A stretch of DNA of 64,000 nt from Bacteroidales bacterium (GTDB lineage Bacteria > Bacteroidota > Bacteroidia > Bacteroidales > WCHB1-69). The notes under the pieces are model-generated. The model saw only the letters and a program-made list of their open reading frames with translations. It was not told the origin of the DNA and made no database searches. Position numbers and translations under genes: made by a program. Shown here piece by piece: positions 23,139 to 32,756 of the stretch (position 1 is the first letter of the stretch; each line of letters opens with the position of its first letter). The stretch is taken from assembly GCA_017961265.1 (NCBI GenBank), contig JAGCXN010000036.1, positions 62,001 to 126,000 on the forward strand, read 5' to 3'.

Positions 23139-23218
23139 CGATTTAATTATGAAAATGCGAAAGGAAAAGTTTTTCGAAAAATATTTACCGAGAGCAAACA
23201 AAGTATTCGTATTTTTAC

Positions 23219-23226
23219 TATATTTG
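23219..23226 (+). promoter_or_regulatory. -7 promoter element for hicAB
   Basis: TATATTTG followed by CC, 24 bp upstream of the hicA ATG at 23251. It supports that start over earlier in-frame ATGs from 23128. Confidence 0.6.
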
Positions 23227-23250
23227 CCGCGCAAAAAAAAATATAGGGGT

Positions 23251-23445
23251 ATGAGCTATAAGTCCGTGAAATATGTGATAGATCTGCTAAAGAAGAACGG
23301 GTTCATATTCAAAAGCCAGAAAGGTAGCCACATGAAATTTGAAAAGAATGGTATCGTTGTCGTTGTCCCCAATCACGGTAGCAAAGGAATAGAAAAGGGG
23401 ACATTTCATAACATTCTTAAACAGGCTGGAATAGAAGACAAGTAA
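23251..23445 (+). CDS. hicA: Type II toxin HicA (mRNA interferase)
   Basis: 64 residues when started at the ATG at 23251 (MSYKSVKYVIDLLKKNGF). Family features are the dsRBD-like fold and the catalytic-His segment KSQKGSHMKFEKNG, followed by VVVPNHGSKGIEKGT and ILKQAGI. HicA cleaves mRNA until neutralised by HicB. An in-frame ATG at 23128 would add 41 residues, but it would place the promoter-like element inside the gene and is not family-like. hicB follows after 14 bp. Confidence 0.9.
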   Translation: MSYKSVKYVIDLLKKNGFIFKSQKGSHMKFEKNGIVVVVPNHGSKGIEKGTFHNILKQAGIEDK

Positions 23446-23459
23446 AACCAATAGAATAA

Positions 23460-23852
23460 ATGAAGACAATAGACGTAATTGTTGAGTTTGCAGGCAAGAA
23501 TCTGAGTGCTTATATTGAAGGTGTGCCTGTCATTACCGTAGGAAATGACTTAAGTGAAGTGGAGCACAATATGCGCGAAGCCATTGAACTCTATCTGGAA
23601 GACAATCCGAATCCTTGTGAACTTCTTAAAGACGAATATGAAATGAGGTTCCGTATTGACACCGCCACCTTCCTCAACTATTATAGTGGAATTTTCACTA
23701 AAGCCGCTCTCAGCCGCATTACAGGCATCAATGAAAGGCAACTGTGGCACTATGCCGCAGGTGTCCACAAACCACGCAAAAAACAGACAGAGAAAATCCA
23801 AAATGGCATCAATTCGCTTACAAAAGAGCTGGAAGCCATCAGTTTGACATAA
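23460..23852 (+). CDS. hicB: Type II antitoxin HicB
   Basis: 130 residues: an N-terminal degenerate RNase-H-like HicB domain (FAGKNLSAYIEGVPVITVG, with EVEHNMREAIELYLED) and a C-terminal helix-turn-helix (ALSRITGINERQLWHYAAG, about 82-100) that would bind the operator. It neutralises the adjacent HicA and probably autoregulates the pair. HicAB pairs are mobile, but no transposase or attachment site is visible here. Confidence 0.9.
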   Translation: MKTIDVIVEFAGKNLSAYIEGVPVITVGNDLSEVEHNMREAIELYLEDNPNPCELLKDEYEMRFRIDTATFLNYYSGIFTKAALSRITGINERQLWHYAAGVHKPRKKQTEKIQNGINSLTKELEAISLT

Positions 23853-23880
23853 TCAATGAAACAAATAAACCACTAATACT

Positions 23881-25545
23881 ATGAAGTATATCATCATTGG
23901 CGGTGTGGCCGGAGGTGCCACTGCAGCCGCACGTCTCCGCCGTATGGACGAACAGGCGGAAATCATCCTGATAGAAAAAGGGAGCTACGTCTCCTACGCG
24001 AACTGCGGCCTCCCCTACTATATCGGCAACACCATCCCCGAACGCAACAGCCTTTTCTTGCAGACACCGACCACGCTCGGCAACCGCTTTGACCTGGACG
24101 TCCGCGTACGCACGGAAGTGACGGCCATCAACCGGGACGCCAAAACCGTCAGTTGCCGGCATCTCGACAACGGGAAGGAATACACCGAACACTACGACAA
24201 GCTGGTGCTTTCGCCCGGCACCGTCGCCGTACGCCCGAACCTTCCGGGCATCGACGCGCCCGGCATCTTCACCCTCAAGGATGTCCCCGACACCGATGCC
24301 ATCAAGTCGTACCTCACGGAGCTGACAGACACGCAGAAAGAGGCCGTCATCATCGGCGCAGGCTTCATCGGGCTGGAGATGGCGGAGAATCTCCACCGCC
24401 TCGGCTGCCACGTCACCATCGTGGAAAAAGCCAGCCAAGTCATGCCTGTCGTGGACTGGGAAATCGCCGCACTCGTGCAGAAGCATCTGGCCGACAAAGG
24501 CGTTACGGTGCTCACGAACAACGGTGTCAGCCGCTTCGAGCGGGAGGCTGACAGAAACATCGTCATCTTGGAAGACGGGCAAAAACTCCCTGCCGACCTC
24601 GTGCTGGTGAGCATCGGCGTGAAGCCGCTCACGAAGTTGGCCGTCGAGGCGGGTCTCGAAATCGGTGAGTTGGGCGGCATCCGCGTCAACAAGCAGATGC
24701 AGACGTCCGATCCCGACATCTATGCCGTGGGCGACGCCGTGGAGACCATCAACCCCATCACGGGCAAAAGCCAGCTCTGTTTTCTGGCCGGCCCGACCAA
24801 CAAGCAGGCGCGACTCTGCGCCGACAATATCGTCGAGGGCAACTGCCACGAGTACGGCGGCGCCATCGGCACGGCCATCGCCAAGGTGTTCGACTTGACC
24901 ATCGGCAGTGCCGGCCTTTCGGAGCAGCAGCTGAAACGGGAGGGCATTCCCTATCTCACCTCCATCACCCATACGGGCTCCAACGCCACCTACTACCCTG
25001 GCAGTTGGCCCGTGAGCATCAAGATCCAGTTTGACCCGGCGACGGGCCGTCTGTACGGCGCGGCGGTCTGCGGCAAGGGCGGCGCGGACAAGCGTCTCGA
25101 CCTGCTGGCTTCCGTCATCGCCCACGGCGGCACCGTCCACGACCTCACCGACTTCGACCACGCCTACGCGCCGCCCTTCTCCTCCGCCAAAGACCCCGTC
25201 ACCGTGGCGGGCTACGTCGCGGAGAACATCCTCACCCACAAGACCGAAACCATCCAGTGGCACGAACTGAAGGAGATGCTGGCTAACAAAGCCGACAGCG
25301 ACTTCCTGCTCATCGACGTCCGCAGCTTCCTCGAGTGCAAAGCCGGCGTCATCGAAGGCTCCGTCAACTACCCGTTGGACGAGCTGCGCGAGTACATCGA
25401 GGACATCCCCACCGACACGCCCATCGTCATCTACTGCGCCATCGGACTACGAGGCTACATCGCCACCCGCATCCTGAAGCAGAACGGCTTCGATAACGTC
25501 CGCAACCTCGCCGGCGGCTACAAGACATGGACGGCGTGCCAGTAA
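23881..25545 (+). CDS. CoA-disulfide reductase-type FAD oxidoreductase with C-terminal rhodanese domain
   Basis: 554 residues. FAD-binding GGVAGGATAAARLRR at 7-21, a single active-site Cys42 in YANCGLPYY, a second nucleotide fold (VIIGAGFIGLEMAENL), the FAD segment DIYAVGDAVE, a dimerisation domain, and a rhodanese domain from about 465 with the Cys loop CAIGLRG at about 519-525. Family members reduce CoA disulfide, persulfides or polysulfides with NAD(P)H; the fused rhodanese suggests CoA-persulfide or polysulfide handling. The gene stands alone, GC-rich, 28 bp after hicB. There is no evidence that separates CoA-disulfide from persulfide reductase activity. Confidence 0.92.
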   Translation: MKYIIIGGVAGGATAAARLRRMDEQAEIILIEKGSYVSYANCGLPYYIGNTIPERNSLFLQTPTTLGNRFDLDVRVRTEVTAINRDAKTVSCRHLDNGKEYTEHYDKLVLSPGTVAVRPNLPGIDAPGIFTLKDVPDTDAIKSYLTELTDTQKEAVIIGAGFIGLEMAENLHRLGCHVTIVEKASQVMPVVDWEIAALVQKHLADKGVTVLTNNGVSRFEREADRNIVILEDGQKLPADLVLVSIGVKPLTKLAVEAGLEIGELGGIRVNKQMQTSDPDIYAVGDAVETINPITGKSQLCFLAGPTNKQARLCADNIVEGNCHEYGGAIGTAIAKVFDLTIGSAGLSEQQLKREGIPYLTSITHTGSNATYYPGSWPVSIKIQFDPATGRLYGAAVCGKGGADKRLDLLASVIAHGGTVHDLTDFDHAYAPPFSSAKDPVTVAGYVAENILTHKTETIQWHELKEMLANKADSDFLLIDVRSFLECKAGVIEGSVNYPLDELREYIEDIPTDTPIVIYCAIGLRGYIATRILKQNGFDNVRNLAGGYKTWTACQ

Positions 25546-25644
25546 TCCTATAGTGACATTTTGTCAGTCGCTTTCACTTTGGCAGAATAGTTGCTCTATG
25601 GTCCGTGTTTCCAAACAAAAAATTAAAAATTCAAAACAAAAACT

Positions 25645-28257
25645 ATGGACCTGAACAACTTAACTATCAAATCACAAGAAGCGATTGCCAAGGCGCAGAT
25701 GATTGCCGCCAGCAACCAGCAGCAACAGATTGACACCTGCCACCTTCTGAAGGCCCTGATCGAAACCGACGAAAATGTTATAGGATACCTTCTCAAGAAA
25801 CAGGAGTCTGACTTAAAAGTCGTGTCCCAGATTTTGGACCGGCAGATCAACAGCATACCCAAAGTGAGCGGTGGCAACGTCTATCTTTCAGGCGGGGCGC
25901 AGACGGCCTTGCAGAAAGCCATCCTCTACGCCCAGCAGCAGGGCGACGAGTTCGTCTCGCTCGAGCACTTCTTCTACGGAATCTTGATGGCCGGCGACAA
26001 CACGTCGCGGATACTGAAGGATGCCGGCGTGACGGAAAAAGGCACCGAGGAGGCCATCAAGAGCCTGCGGCGCGGGTCAAAGGTGACCAGCGCGGACAGC
26101 GAGGACACCTACAACGCCCTCAACAAGTACGCCACCAACCTCAACGAAGCCGCCCGTAAGGGCAAGCTCGACCCAGTCATCGGCCGTGACGAGGAGATCC
26201 GGCGGGTGCTGCAAATCCTGTCGCGCCGTACCAAGAACAACCCGATTCTGATCGGTGAGCCGGGTGTAGGTAAGACCGCCATTGCGGAAGGCCTCGCCCA
26301 CCGTCTGGTCAGCGGCGATATTCCGGAAAACTTGAAAACCAAGCAGCTGTACTCTTTGGACATGGGTGCGTTGGTGGCCGGCGCCAAGTACAAGGGCGAG
26401 TTCGAGGAACGTCTGAAAAGCGTCATCAAGGAGGTCATCGACTCCAACGGCGAGATCATCCTCTTCATTGATGAAATCCACACGCTGGTCGGAGCCGGCG
26501 CGTCCGGTGAGGGCGCGATGGACGCGGCCAACATTTTGAAGCCGGCGCTGGCCCGTGGCGAGCTGCGCTCCATCGGTGCCACCACCCTCAACGAATACCA
26601 GAAGTATTTCGAGAAGGACAAGGCCCTCGAACGCCGTTTCCAACCCGTGCTCATCAGCGAGCCGGACAAGTATTCCGCCATCTCCATCCTGCGTGGCCTG
26701 AAAGAACGTTACGAGAACCACCACCACGTGCGGATTCTCGACGACGCCATCATCGCCGCCGTCGAACTCTCGCAGCGGTACATCACCGACCGTTTCCTGC
26801 CCGACAAGGCAATCGACCTTATCGACGAGGCGGCGGCCAAGCTGAAGCTCGAAATCAACTCCAAACCTGAGGCGCTGGACGAAATCGAGCGTAAAATCAG
26901 GCAGTTGGAAATCGAGCGAGAGGCCATCAAGCGCGAAAACGCCGACGACAAAGTCACCGCACTCAGCAAAACTATCTCCGAACTTAACGAGCAACGCAAC
27001 GCCCTTACCACCAAGTGGCAGGCCGAAAAGGATATCGTTGACAAGATCCAGCACAACAAGAAACTTATCGAGGATTACAAACTGGAGGCTGCAAATGAGG
27101 AACGTCAGGGCAACTACGGACGTGTGGCGGAACTCCGCTACGGCCTCATCAAGAATGCCGAAAACGAGATTGCGCAGTTGCAACAAGACCTCACCGTGGT
27201 GCAAGGCGACCGCGCCATGATTGACGAAGAGGTGGGCGAGGACGACATCGCCGATGTGGTCTCCCGCTGGACCGGCATCCCCGTCAGCAAGATGATGCAG
27301 AGCGAAAAGTCGAAGCTGCTCCACTTGGAGGAGGAGCTCCACAAGCGTGTGGTCGGTCAGGACGAGGCCATCAGTGCCGTCGCCGACGCCATCCGCCGGA
27401 GCCGTGCCGGCCTTCAGGACAGCAAGCGTCCTATCGGCTCGTTCATCTTCATGGGCACCACCGGCGTCGGCAAGACCGAGCTGGCGAAGGCACTCGCCGA
27501 ATACCTGTTCAACACGGAAGAAGCCATCATCCGGTTCGATATGAGCGAATTCCAAGAGAAGCACACGGTCTCCCGTCTCATCGGAGCGCCTCCAGGATAC
27601 GTCGGTTACGACGAAGGCGGCGAGCTGACGGACAAGATCCGTCGCCGCCCTTACTCCGTCATCCTCTTCGACGAAATCGAGAAAGCGCACCCCGACGTGT
27701 TCAACATCCTCTTGCAAGTGCTGGACGACGGGCGGCTCACCGACAACAAGGGCCGTGTCGCCGACTTCAAGAACACCATCATCATCATGACCTCTAACCT
27801 CGGTTCCGACATCATCCAGGCCAACTAGACCGAGGCGGGCAACCTCAGCGACGAGGAGCTGTTTGAACGGACAAAGGCCGAAGTCAGCGCCCTGCTGAAG
27901 AAGACGTTGCGTCCGGAGTTTCTCAACCGTATCGACGAAATCGTGATGTTCCAGCCGCTGTCGAAACGCGAAATCCGCGACATCGTCAAAATGCAGATCC
28001 GCAATTTGAATGGGCTGCTCGAACAGCAGAATATCCGCGTGGAATTCACCAAGTACGCCCTCGAGCAGCTGGTAGAACTCGGTTACGAGCCGATGTACGG
28101 CGCCCGTCCACTGAAGCGGGTCATCCAGAAGAAAATCCTCAATGAACTCTCCAAGTTCATTTTGGAAGGCAACGTCGAAAAGGAAGGCACCATTATGGTG
28201 GACAGTCTGGAAGATGGCAAGTTTGTATTCTTCAACAAGAAGGAAGAAAACAAATGA
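25645..28257 (+). pseudogene. clpB: clpB disaggregase interrupted by an in-frame TAG at 27826-27828
   Basis: The reading frame is continuous from ATG 25645 to TAA 28257 (870 codons plus stop, normal ClpB length) except for one TAG at codon 728. Before it are the N-domain, Walker A1 GEPGVGKTA (about 206-214), the coiled-coil middle domain, Walker A2 GTTGVGKTE (about 603-611), Walker [14 protein letters not shown] and the sensor-1 segment MTSNLGSD. After it are the arginine-finger segment LRPEFLNRIDEIV, sensor-2 GARPLKRVI and the C-terminus. A terminated product would lack the AAA2 Arg finger and sensor 2, and should be inactive. The codon corresponds to the aromatic residue after Asn in homologues, so TAT/TAC to TAG is a one-base change. 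It could be a real nonsense mutation, a strain polymorphism or a sequence error. Confidence 0.9.
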
Positions 28258-28281
28258 CAAATCTAATAATATCCATCAACA

Positions 28282-28316
28282 AAAAAATCCGAGGAGAAAT
28301 CCTCGGATTTTTTTTG
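28282..28316. terminator. Bidirectional rho-independent terminator after clpB
   Basis: Perfect 9-bp stem ATCCGAGGA/TCCTCGGAT with a GAAA loop (28288-28309), followed by a T-run to the right and preceded by an A-run to the left. It can stop clpB transcription on the plus strand and tRNA-Pro transcription on the minus strand. Confidence 0.9.
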
Positions 28317-28320
28317 AACG

Positions 28321-28394
28321 TCGGGGTGAGAAGACTCGAACTTCCGACCCCTTGCACCCCATGCAAGTACGCTAGCCAACTGCGCCACACCCCG
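28321..28394 (-). tRNA. tRNA-Pro (GGG)
   Basis: A 74-nt cloverleaf with no encoded CCA: acceptor CGGGGTG/CACCCCG with discriminator A, D-arm GCGC...GCGT, anticodon stem CTTGC/GCAAG with loop ATGGGGT (anticodon GGG), and T-arm GGAAG/CTTCT with loop TTCGAGT. It lies next to the bidirectional terminator. Confidence 0.94.
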
Positions 28395-28410
28395 TTCTTT
28401 TTTGAGGCTG

Positions 28411-28418
28411 CAAAAGTA
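28411..28418 (-). promoter_or_regulatory. -7 promoter element for tRNA-Pro
   Basis: TACTTTTG followed by CA on the minus strand, 16 bp upstream of the tRNA 5' end. Confidence 0.65.
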
Positions 28419-28457
28419 CAAAAATTTCCTTTTGCTATACTCCTTTTTCAAAAAAAT

Positions 28458-29048
28458 TTATTTTTTACAAAACGTTGCTTCCGAAAGCCATTTCCGATAC
28501 AAAATCATCATCAAAATAGCATAGCAACTTCCTACTATAAAACCACATAGAATATCTAACGGATAATGCACCCCTAGATAAAGGCGACTATAGGCAAGCA
28601 GAAGCGACCATAGGATTGCCATCACCGCCACCCATTTTTTGCCTTTGGAAAGGAAGAAAATGACCAGAAATGCCAGCGCCATCGAGTTAGCAGCGTGCGC
28701 CGACGGAAATCCGTAGTTTCCTCCGAAATAACGATTGCCGTCCGGCTGCTGCACCAAGTGGATGTCGGTCGCAATGGCTTCCGTATGCGACGGACGGAGC
28801 CGTAGGACACTGTTTTTCACAAGATTGCAGGTCTGGTCGGTAAGCGTGATGGTCAGGACGAAAACTGCCAAAACCATCCAGCCTTTTTTTCTGTAAAATT
28901 TGAAAACCAGAAAAATGAGCAACAGGTAGAGCGGCGTCCAAAACCAAATCTGCGAAAAGAGATAGACGAAACGGTCGGCCCACGGCGCGTGCAGACCATT
29001 GAAGAACAGAAACAGTTCCGTATCGAGCTGAAGGAGCCTTTCCATCAT
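28458..29048 (-). CDS. PAP2-family membrane phosphatase
   Basis: 196 residues with about six membrane segments. All three PAP2 motifs are present: KNSVLRLRP, PSAH and SRLYLGVHYPLD. Such enzymes dephosphorylate undecaprenyl-pyrophosphate or phosphatidylglycerol-phosphate at the outer face of the inner membrane. Its start overlaps the stop of the NamZ-like gene by 4 bp (ATGA), so the two are translationally coupled. That fits a peptidoglycan-related role such as UppP-like recycling, although the substrate cannot be read from the sequence. Confidence 0.9.
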   Translation of the reverse strand: MMERLLQLDTELFLFFNGLHAPWADRFVYLFSQIWFWTPLYLLLIFLVFKFYRKKGWMVLAVFVLTITLTDQTCNLVKNSVLRLRPSHTEAIATDIHLVQQPDGNRYFGGNYGFPSAHAANSMALAFLVIFFLSKGKKWVAVMAILWSLLLAYSRLYLGVHYPLDILCGFIVGSCYAILMMILYRKWLSEATFCKK

Positions 29049-30223
29049 TCAAAATCTGGATAAAGCAGGTATTTTTTGCGCATCTGCTTGAATTCATCAA
29101 GCTGCGGCTGCCACGAGGCACGGATTTCGGATTCGGTACGGTGCGACAATATTTGTTTACGCAACTGGTCCGTACCGGCCAGCTTGTCGAAAAAAGCGAT
29201 ATTGGTGAAAAATTCCGTCTGGTTCTGCGGGAAGTTCTCAAAAGCGGTAAGCACGTAACTGACCGAAAAAGCATTGGTGGAATCCAGCATCCTGCTAGCA
29301 TAGCTGGTGAGGTCAAAACCGCGGCAGTCAAGCCCTTTCTGGGGCGGGTTTTCGGAAACGCCCTTGATAGGGTGCGGAGTGAAGTGAAAGTCACCGGTTT
29401 TCAACGATGGGTGTCCGTAAACTTGGAACGGAGTCGGAGTACCGCGCCCCACACTGATAGCCGTACCTTCGAACAGACACAGTGACGGATAGAGGTAGAT
29501 AGCCTCGTCGGTCTGCAGGTTCGGCGACGGCGCTACTGGCAGCGAATAGCGCGTGCGGTGCGTGTAGCCCGTCATCGGCACCACCGTCAGGTCGCAAGTG
29601 ACACCGTTGGCCAGCCAACCCTCTCCGTTCACCATGCGGGCATACTCCCCTATCGTCATCCCATGGACGACCGGAACAGGGTGCATTCCCACAAACGATC
29701 TGTATTTCAGGTCGAGAACGGGGCCATCGACGAAGTAGCCATTTGGGTTCGGACGATCTAAAACAATGACGGAAACGCCGTTTTCCGCCGCCGCCTCCAT
29801 CACATAACTCAATGTCGAAATATAGGTATAGAACCGGCAACCGACATCCTGAATGTCGAAAACCACAACATCCAATCCTTTCATCTGCTCCAGTGTCGGC
29901 TTCTTGTTCTTGCCATAAAGCGATACAATCGAAATCCCTGTCTTTGCATCCACAGAGGAGCTGATGGAAGCGCCCGCCTCAGCTTCACCACGGAAGCCAT
30001 GTTCGGGACAGAAAATGGACACTACGTTCACCTTGCGTGCAACCAACGTGTCCACAAGATGAACTTTCCCGACAATGGAAGTCTGGTTGGCGCATACTGC
30101 CACCTTTTTCCCGTCAAGAAGGGGAAGATAATCATCCATATAAGCCGCTCCCACAACAGGCTGGCCTATCGTGGGAGTGACAAGTGCGATAAAAATCGCT
30201 ATGAAAAAGAATCGTTTATTCAA
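29045..30223 (-). CDS. namZ: DUF1343 exo-beta-N-acetylmuramidase (NamZ-like)
   Basis: About 392 residues from the TTG at 30221-30223, which overlaps the stop of the upstream gene by 8 bp and gives an immediate signal peptide (NKRFFFIAIFIALVTPTIG). An in-frame ATG at 30290-30292 would bury the signal peptide behind 23 residues. DUF1343 features are VVFDIQDVGCRFYTYIST, VIVLDRPNPNG and EGTAISVGRGTPTPFQ. The characterised members (NamZ) release terminal MurNAc from peptidoglycan fragments in the periplasm. It is co-transcribed with the PAP2 gene. Window genes 41770 (sugar kinase-RapZ) and 45926 (MurU-like) could continue the same recycling route. Confidence 0.87.
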   Translation of the reverse strand: MNKRFFFIAIFIALVTPTIGQPVVGAAYMDDYLPLLDGKKVAVCANQTSIVGKVHLVDTLVARKVNVVSIFCPEHGFRGEAEAGASISSSVDAKTGISIVSLYGKNKKPTLEQMKGLDVVVFDIQDVGCRFYTYISTLSYVMEAAAENGVSVIVLDRPNPNGYFVDGPVLDLKYRSFVGMHPVPVVHGMTIGEYARMVNGEGWLANGVTCDLTVVPMTGYTHRTRYSLPVAPSPNLQTDEAIYLYPSLCLFEGTAISVGRGTPTPFQVYGHPSLKTGDFHFTPHPIKGVSENPPQKGLDCRGFDLTSYASRMLDSTNAFSVSYVLTAFENFPQNQTEFFTNIAFFDKLAGTDQLRKQILSHRTESEIRASWQPQLDEFKQMRKKYLLYPDFE

Positions 30224-32732
30224 AGATAATGGCTTTTTGTGCTTTATCAACAGTGAAGTTTCCGAATTTGGCTTTAAGGAAATCCTCACCAACGAGGAAC
30301 GGAGAAGTGAGGCCCTTTCTTACAATCACCTTCACATTCTTAGCTTCATTGTCACCGAGGTTGAAGTCATGGAGAATCAGAACAGAGTTTTCAATGATGG
30401 AGCCGTCTTCCGGATCGATTGCAGCATTGCCTGCTTCGAAGTCCTTGGCAAGAATAATGTGGTCTTTCAGGAAGCGGGTTGCGTCTGCATGGTTCATATA
30501 GACCTCCTCTCCAGGAATCATCTCAAAGTTGAAAGTCTTGCTATTGGCATAGCAGTTACCTTTTACAACACCCTTAGAGATAGTGACGGGGATGGATTTC
30601 TGTTTGTAAACATTGATTTGTCCAGCTTCAGCCACAGGAGCGATGCTGTCGCCACCGGGCACATAGTCGTCACGAAGGATGTACAATTCGGTACGACGGT
30701 TGAGCTGGTGGGCAGCCTCTTTCTCGTCTTTAGATCCAAGACCTTCGATGTACTTTTCAGTCAATTTCGTACCTTTCTTGAAAGTGAACTGTTTCCGATT
30801 ATAGGTAACTGTCATATCACGATCAAGAACGCGCGGCATATACTCACCATAGCCCTTAGGAACAATACGTGCCGGATCGATACCTTTCTTGTTGACAAGG
30901 AAGTCCACGCATGATTGCGCACGTTTTTGGGACAATTCCTCATTGTACTTGTCATCTGCACGGGCGTCGGTATGAGAACGGAGTTCCACCACCAACGTCG
31001 GATTGTTGGTCATGATGTCATAAACGAACATGAGGGAGTCCTCATACTGCTTTTTCAAATCCCATTTTGCCAGATCATAGAGGATTTCAGGCAAAACGAT
31101 AGGTTCCTTCGGAATCGGGGTGAGTTGGAAATCCTGCTTGAGGTCGGTATTTTCGGTCAAACCCACCGTAGTCTGGGTGGCGGTGTTTCCATCAGCAAAA
31201 TATTTGGGCTTGGTAACCGTCATCGTAAAGGTGGTGTTGCCTTTGATCTTATCCTTGTCAAATTTGTAATGACCCTTTACGTCCGTCTTGGTCTTGTATG
31301 TGGAACCGTCGGAACCGACGATTTCCACTTCGGCGCCGTCGATCGGCTGGAGGTTGGCGGCATCCTTTACGAAACCGGCGATGGTATAGACCAGCGGACG
31401 GAGGAGGAAGTAGTAGATGTCATCGCCACCCTTGCCGCCGGCACGGTTGGAAGAGAAATATCCCTTATCAACATAGGGGCTCTTTGACTTCGGATCAAGA
31501 GCGGGGCTGTCGTCAAACATAATACCGATTTCATCCGCCTCGGAGTTGATGGGCGACAGGAGGTTTTCGGGAGTCTGGTACTTACCGTTCACAAATTCGG
31601 TATAGTAGATATCCAGGCCGCCAAAGCCATAATGTCCGTCAGAGGAAAAATAGAGGAGGCTGTCGCCGCGGAGGGCGGGGAACACCTCATTGCCGGCCGT
31701 ATTGACAGCACTGCCGAGGTTTTCAATCTTGTCAAAAGGTTTGGTCTTCTTGGAACGGGTAGCTTTGTAAAGGTCGTAACCGCCAAATCCGCCGGGCTTG
31801 TTGGAAGCAAAGAACAGCGTCAGTTCATCACCGGAAATAAAGGGATGGACATAGTTAAAGGTGTCGGGGCCAAGGTTCACCAGTTCTGGCTGCGTCCATT
31901 CCTTGCCTTTCTTGGTGGTAACATAGATGTAGCAGCCTTTCACCTCTTTCTTGTCCTGCGGGCAGAAAGTGTAATAAAGGGCTGTTGCCTTATGGTTCGG
32001 AGAAGCCTCACCTTCGTTCACGCCCGTATTGATAATCTCATTGTCATCGTAGGAGGCAACGGGCGACCATTCGCCGGGCCACTCAGTGTTGCGGCTCTTC
32101 GGAAGTTCGGAAATATAGATGTCTGAAAAAGCCTGTCCCGTCCACTGGTCAGTCCCTTTACCTTGAGAACCGTCACGGTTGGAGGTGAAGATCATCTGGG
32201 TCTTGCGGTCAGGATTACCCCAACGCGGGGCCCACTCGTCGTAACGGGTGTTCATTTTCTTCAACGGGAAAACCTCATAGCGGGTGGGAGTCTCCTTCCA
32301 TGTCTTGGCTTTGGAGCAGGAGGCGATCATCACATCAGCACGGCTGTCTTCGGGTGCACGCTTCTTGAATTCCTGATAATATTTCAATGCAGCGTCGTAG
32401 TCACCCTCATTAATCATGATATTGCCCAAATGATAAAGCAGCAACGGATTATCTTTCTGATAGTTCTTCTTGTACAGGGATTCGTACTGTTTCTTGGCAT
32501 GCTTCACATCGCCCATGATACGGTAGCACTCGCCAATCTGGTAGGCGACACGGCGCGACTCCACCTTGTTCTTCTTGATTTTGCCTGTAACCTTCTTATA
32601 TTGTTCCAAAGCCTTCTCATATTTGCACGTCCTGAAAGAGTTGTCCGCATCTTTCGTTACTTGCGCATTTAGAGAATAATTGATTAAGAATAAGGAAGTT
32701 AGGAGAAAAATGAATACTTTTTTCACGTTCAT
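30216..32732 (-). CDS. PorE-like OmpA-family protein with a degenerate retropepsin-like C-terminal domain
   Basis: 838 residues: signal peptide, TPR-like N-terminal region (about 25-135), PD40/WD40-type beta-propeller (about 150-440; DGSQGKGTDQW, FFASNKPGGFGGYDLY, YFSSDGHYGFGGLDIY), a carboxypeptidase-regulatory-like domain (about 450-540), and an OmpA peptidoglycan-binding domain (about 550-690; VELRSHTDARADDKYNEELS). This order matches PorE of the type IX secretion system. After OmpA comes about 130 residues resembling clan AA (retroviral-type) aspartic proteases, ending FLVGEDFLKAKFGNFTVD, but the catalytic DTG position reads MIPGEE. The OmpA domain has an insertion of about 40 residues before the NRRTEL motif. 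Probably a periplasmic anchor linking the envelope machinery to peptidoglycan. Confidence 0.85.
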   Translation of the reverse strand: MNVKKVFIFLLTSLFLINYSLNAQVTKDADNSFRTCKYEKALEQYKKVTGKIKKNKVESRRVAYQIGECYRIMGDVKHAKKQYESLYKKNYQKDNPLLLYHLGNIMINEGDYDAALKYYQEFKKRAPEDSRADVMIASCSKAKTWKETPTRYEVFPLKKMNTRYDEWAPRWGNPDRKTQMIFTSNRDGSQGKGTDQWTGQAFSDIYISELPKSRNTEWPGEWSPVASYDDNEIINTGVNEGEASPNHKATALYYTFCPQDKKEVKGCYIYVTTKKGKEWTQPELVNLGPDTFNYVHPFISGDELTLFFASNKPGGFGGYDLYKATRSKKTKPFDKIENLGSAVNTAGNEVFPALRGDSLLYFSSDGHYGFGGLDIYYTEFVNGKYQTPENLLSPINSEADEIGIMFDDSPALDPKSKSPYVDKGYFSSNRAGGKGGDDIYYFLLRPLVYTIAGFVKDAANLQPIDGAEVEIVGSDGSTYKTKTDVKGHYKFDKDKIKGNTTFTMTVTKPKYFADGNTATQTTVGLTENTDLKQDFQLTPIPKEPIVLPEILYDLAKWDLKKQYEDSLMFVYDIMTNNPTLVVELRSHTDARADDKYNEELSQKRAQSCVDFLVNKKGIDPARIVPKGYGEYMPRVLDRDMTVTYNRKQFTFKKGTKLTEKYIEGLGSKDEKEAAHQLNRRTELYILRDDYVPGGDSIAPVAEAGQINVYKQKSIPVTISKGVVKGNCYANSKTFNFEMIPGEEVYMNHADATRFLKDHIILAKDFEAGNAAIDPEDGSIIENSVLILHDFNLGDNEAKNVKVIVRKGLTSPFLVGEDFLKAKFGNFTVDKAQKAIIFE

Positions 32733-32756
32733 ATTATCCGTATTTTACTATATACA

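Noticed and set aside
23128-23250. N-terminally extended HicA starting at 23128
   Set aside because: The extension is basic and not family-like, and it would place the TATATTTG promoter element inside the coding sequence.
27826-27828. TAG recoded to an amino acid (alternative genetic code)
   Set aside because: TAG ends many intact genes here, including the giant gene (6918-6920), the HlyD gene and the M16 peptidase gene.
27829-28257. Separate gene downstream of the TAG in clpB
   Set aside because: It is in the same frame, continues ClpB AAA2 without loss of residues, and has no promoter or ATG at a sensible place.
26077-28260. 727-codon open frame antisense to clpB
   Set aside because: The sense strand encodes unmistakable ClpB; the antisense frame exists because of GC-rich codon bias and has no family features.
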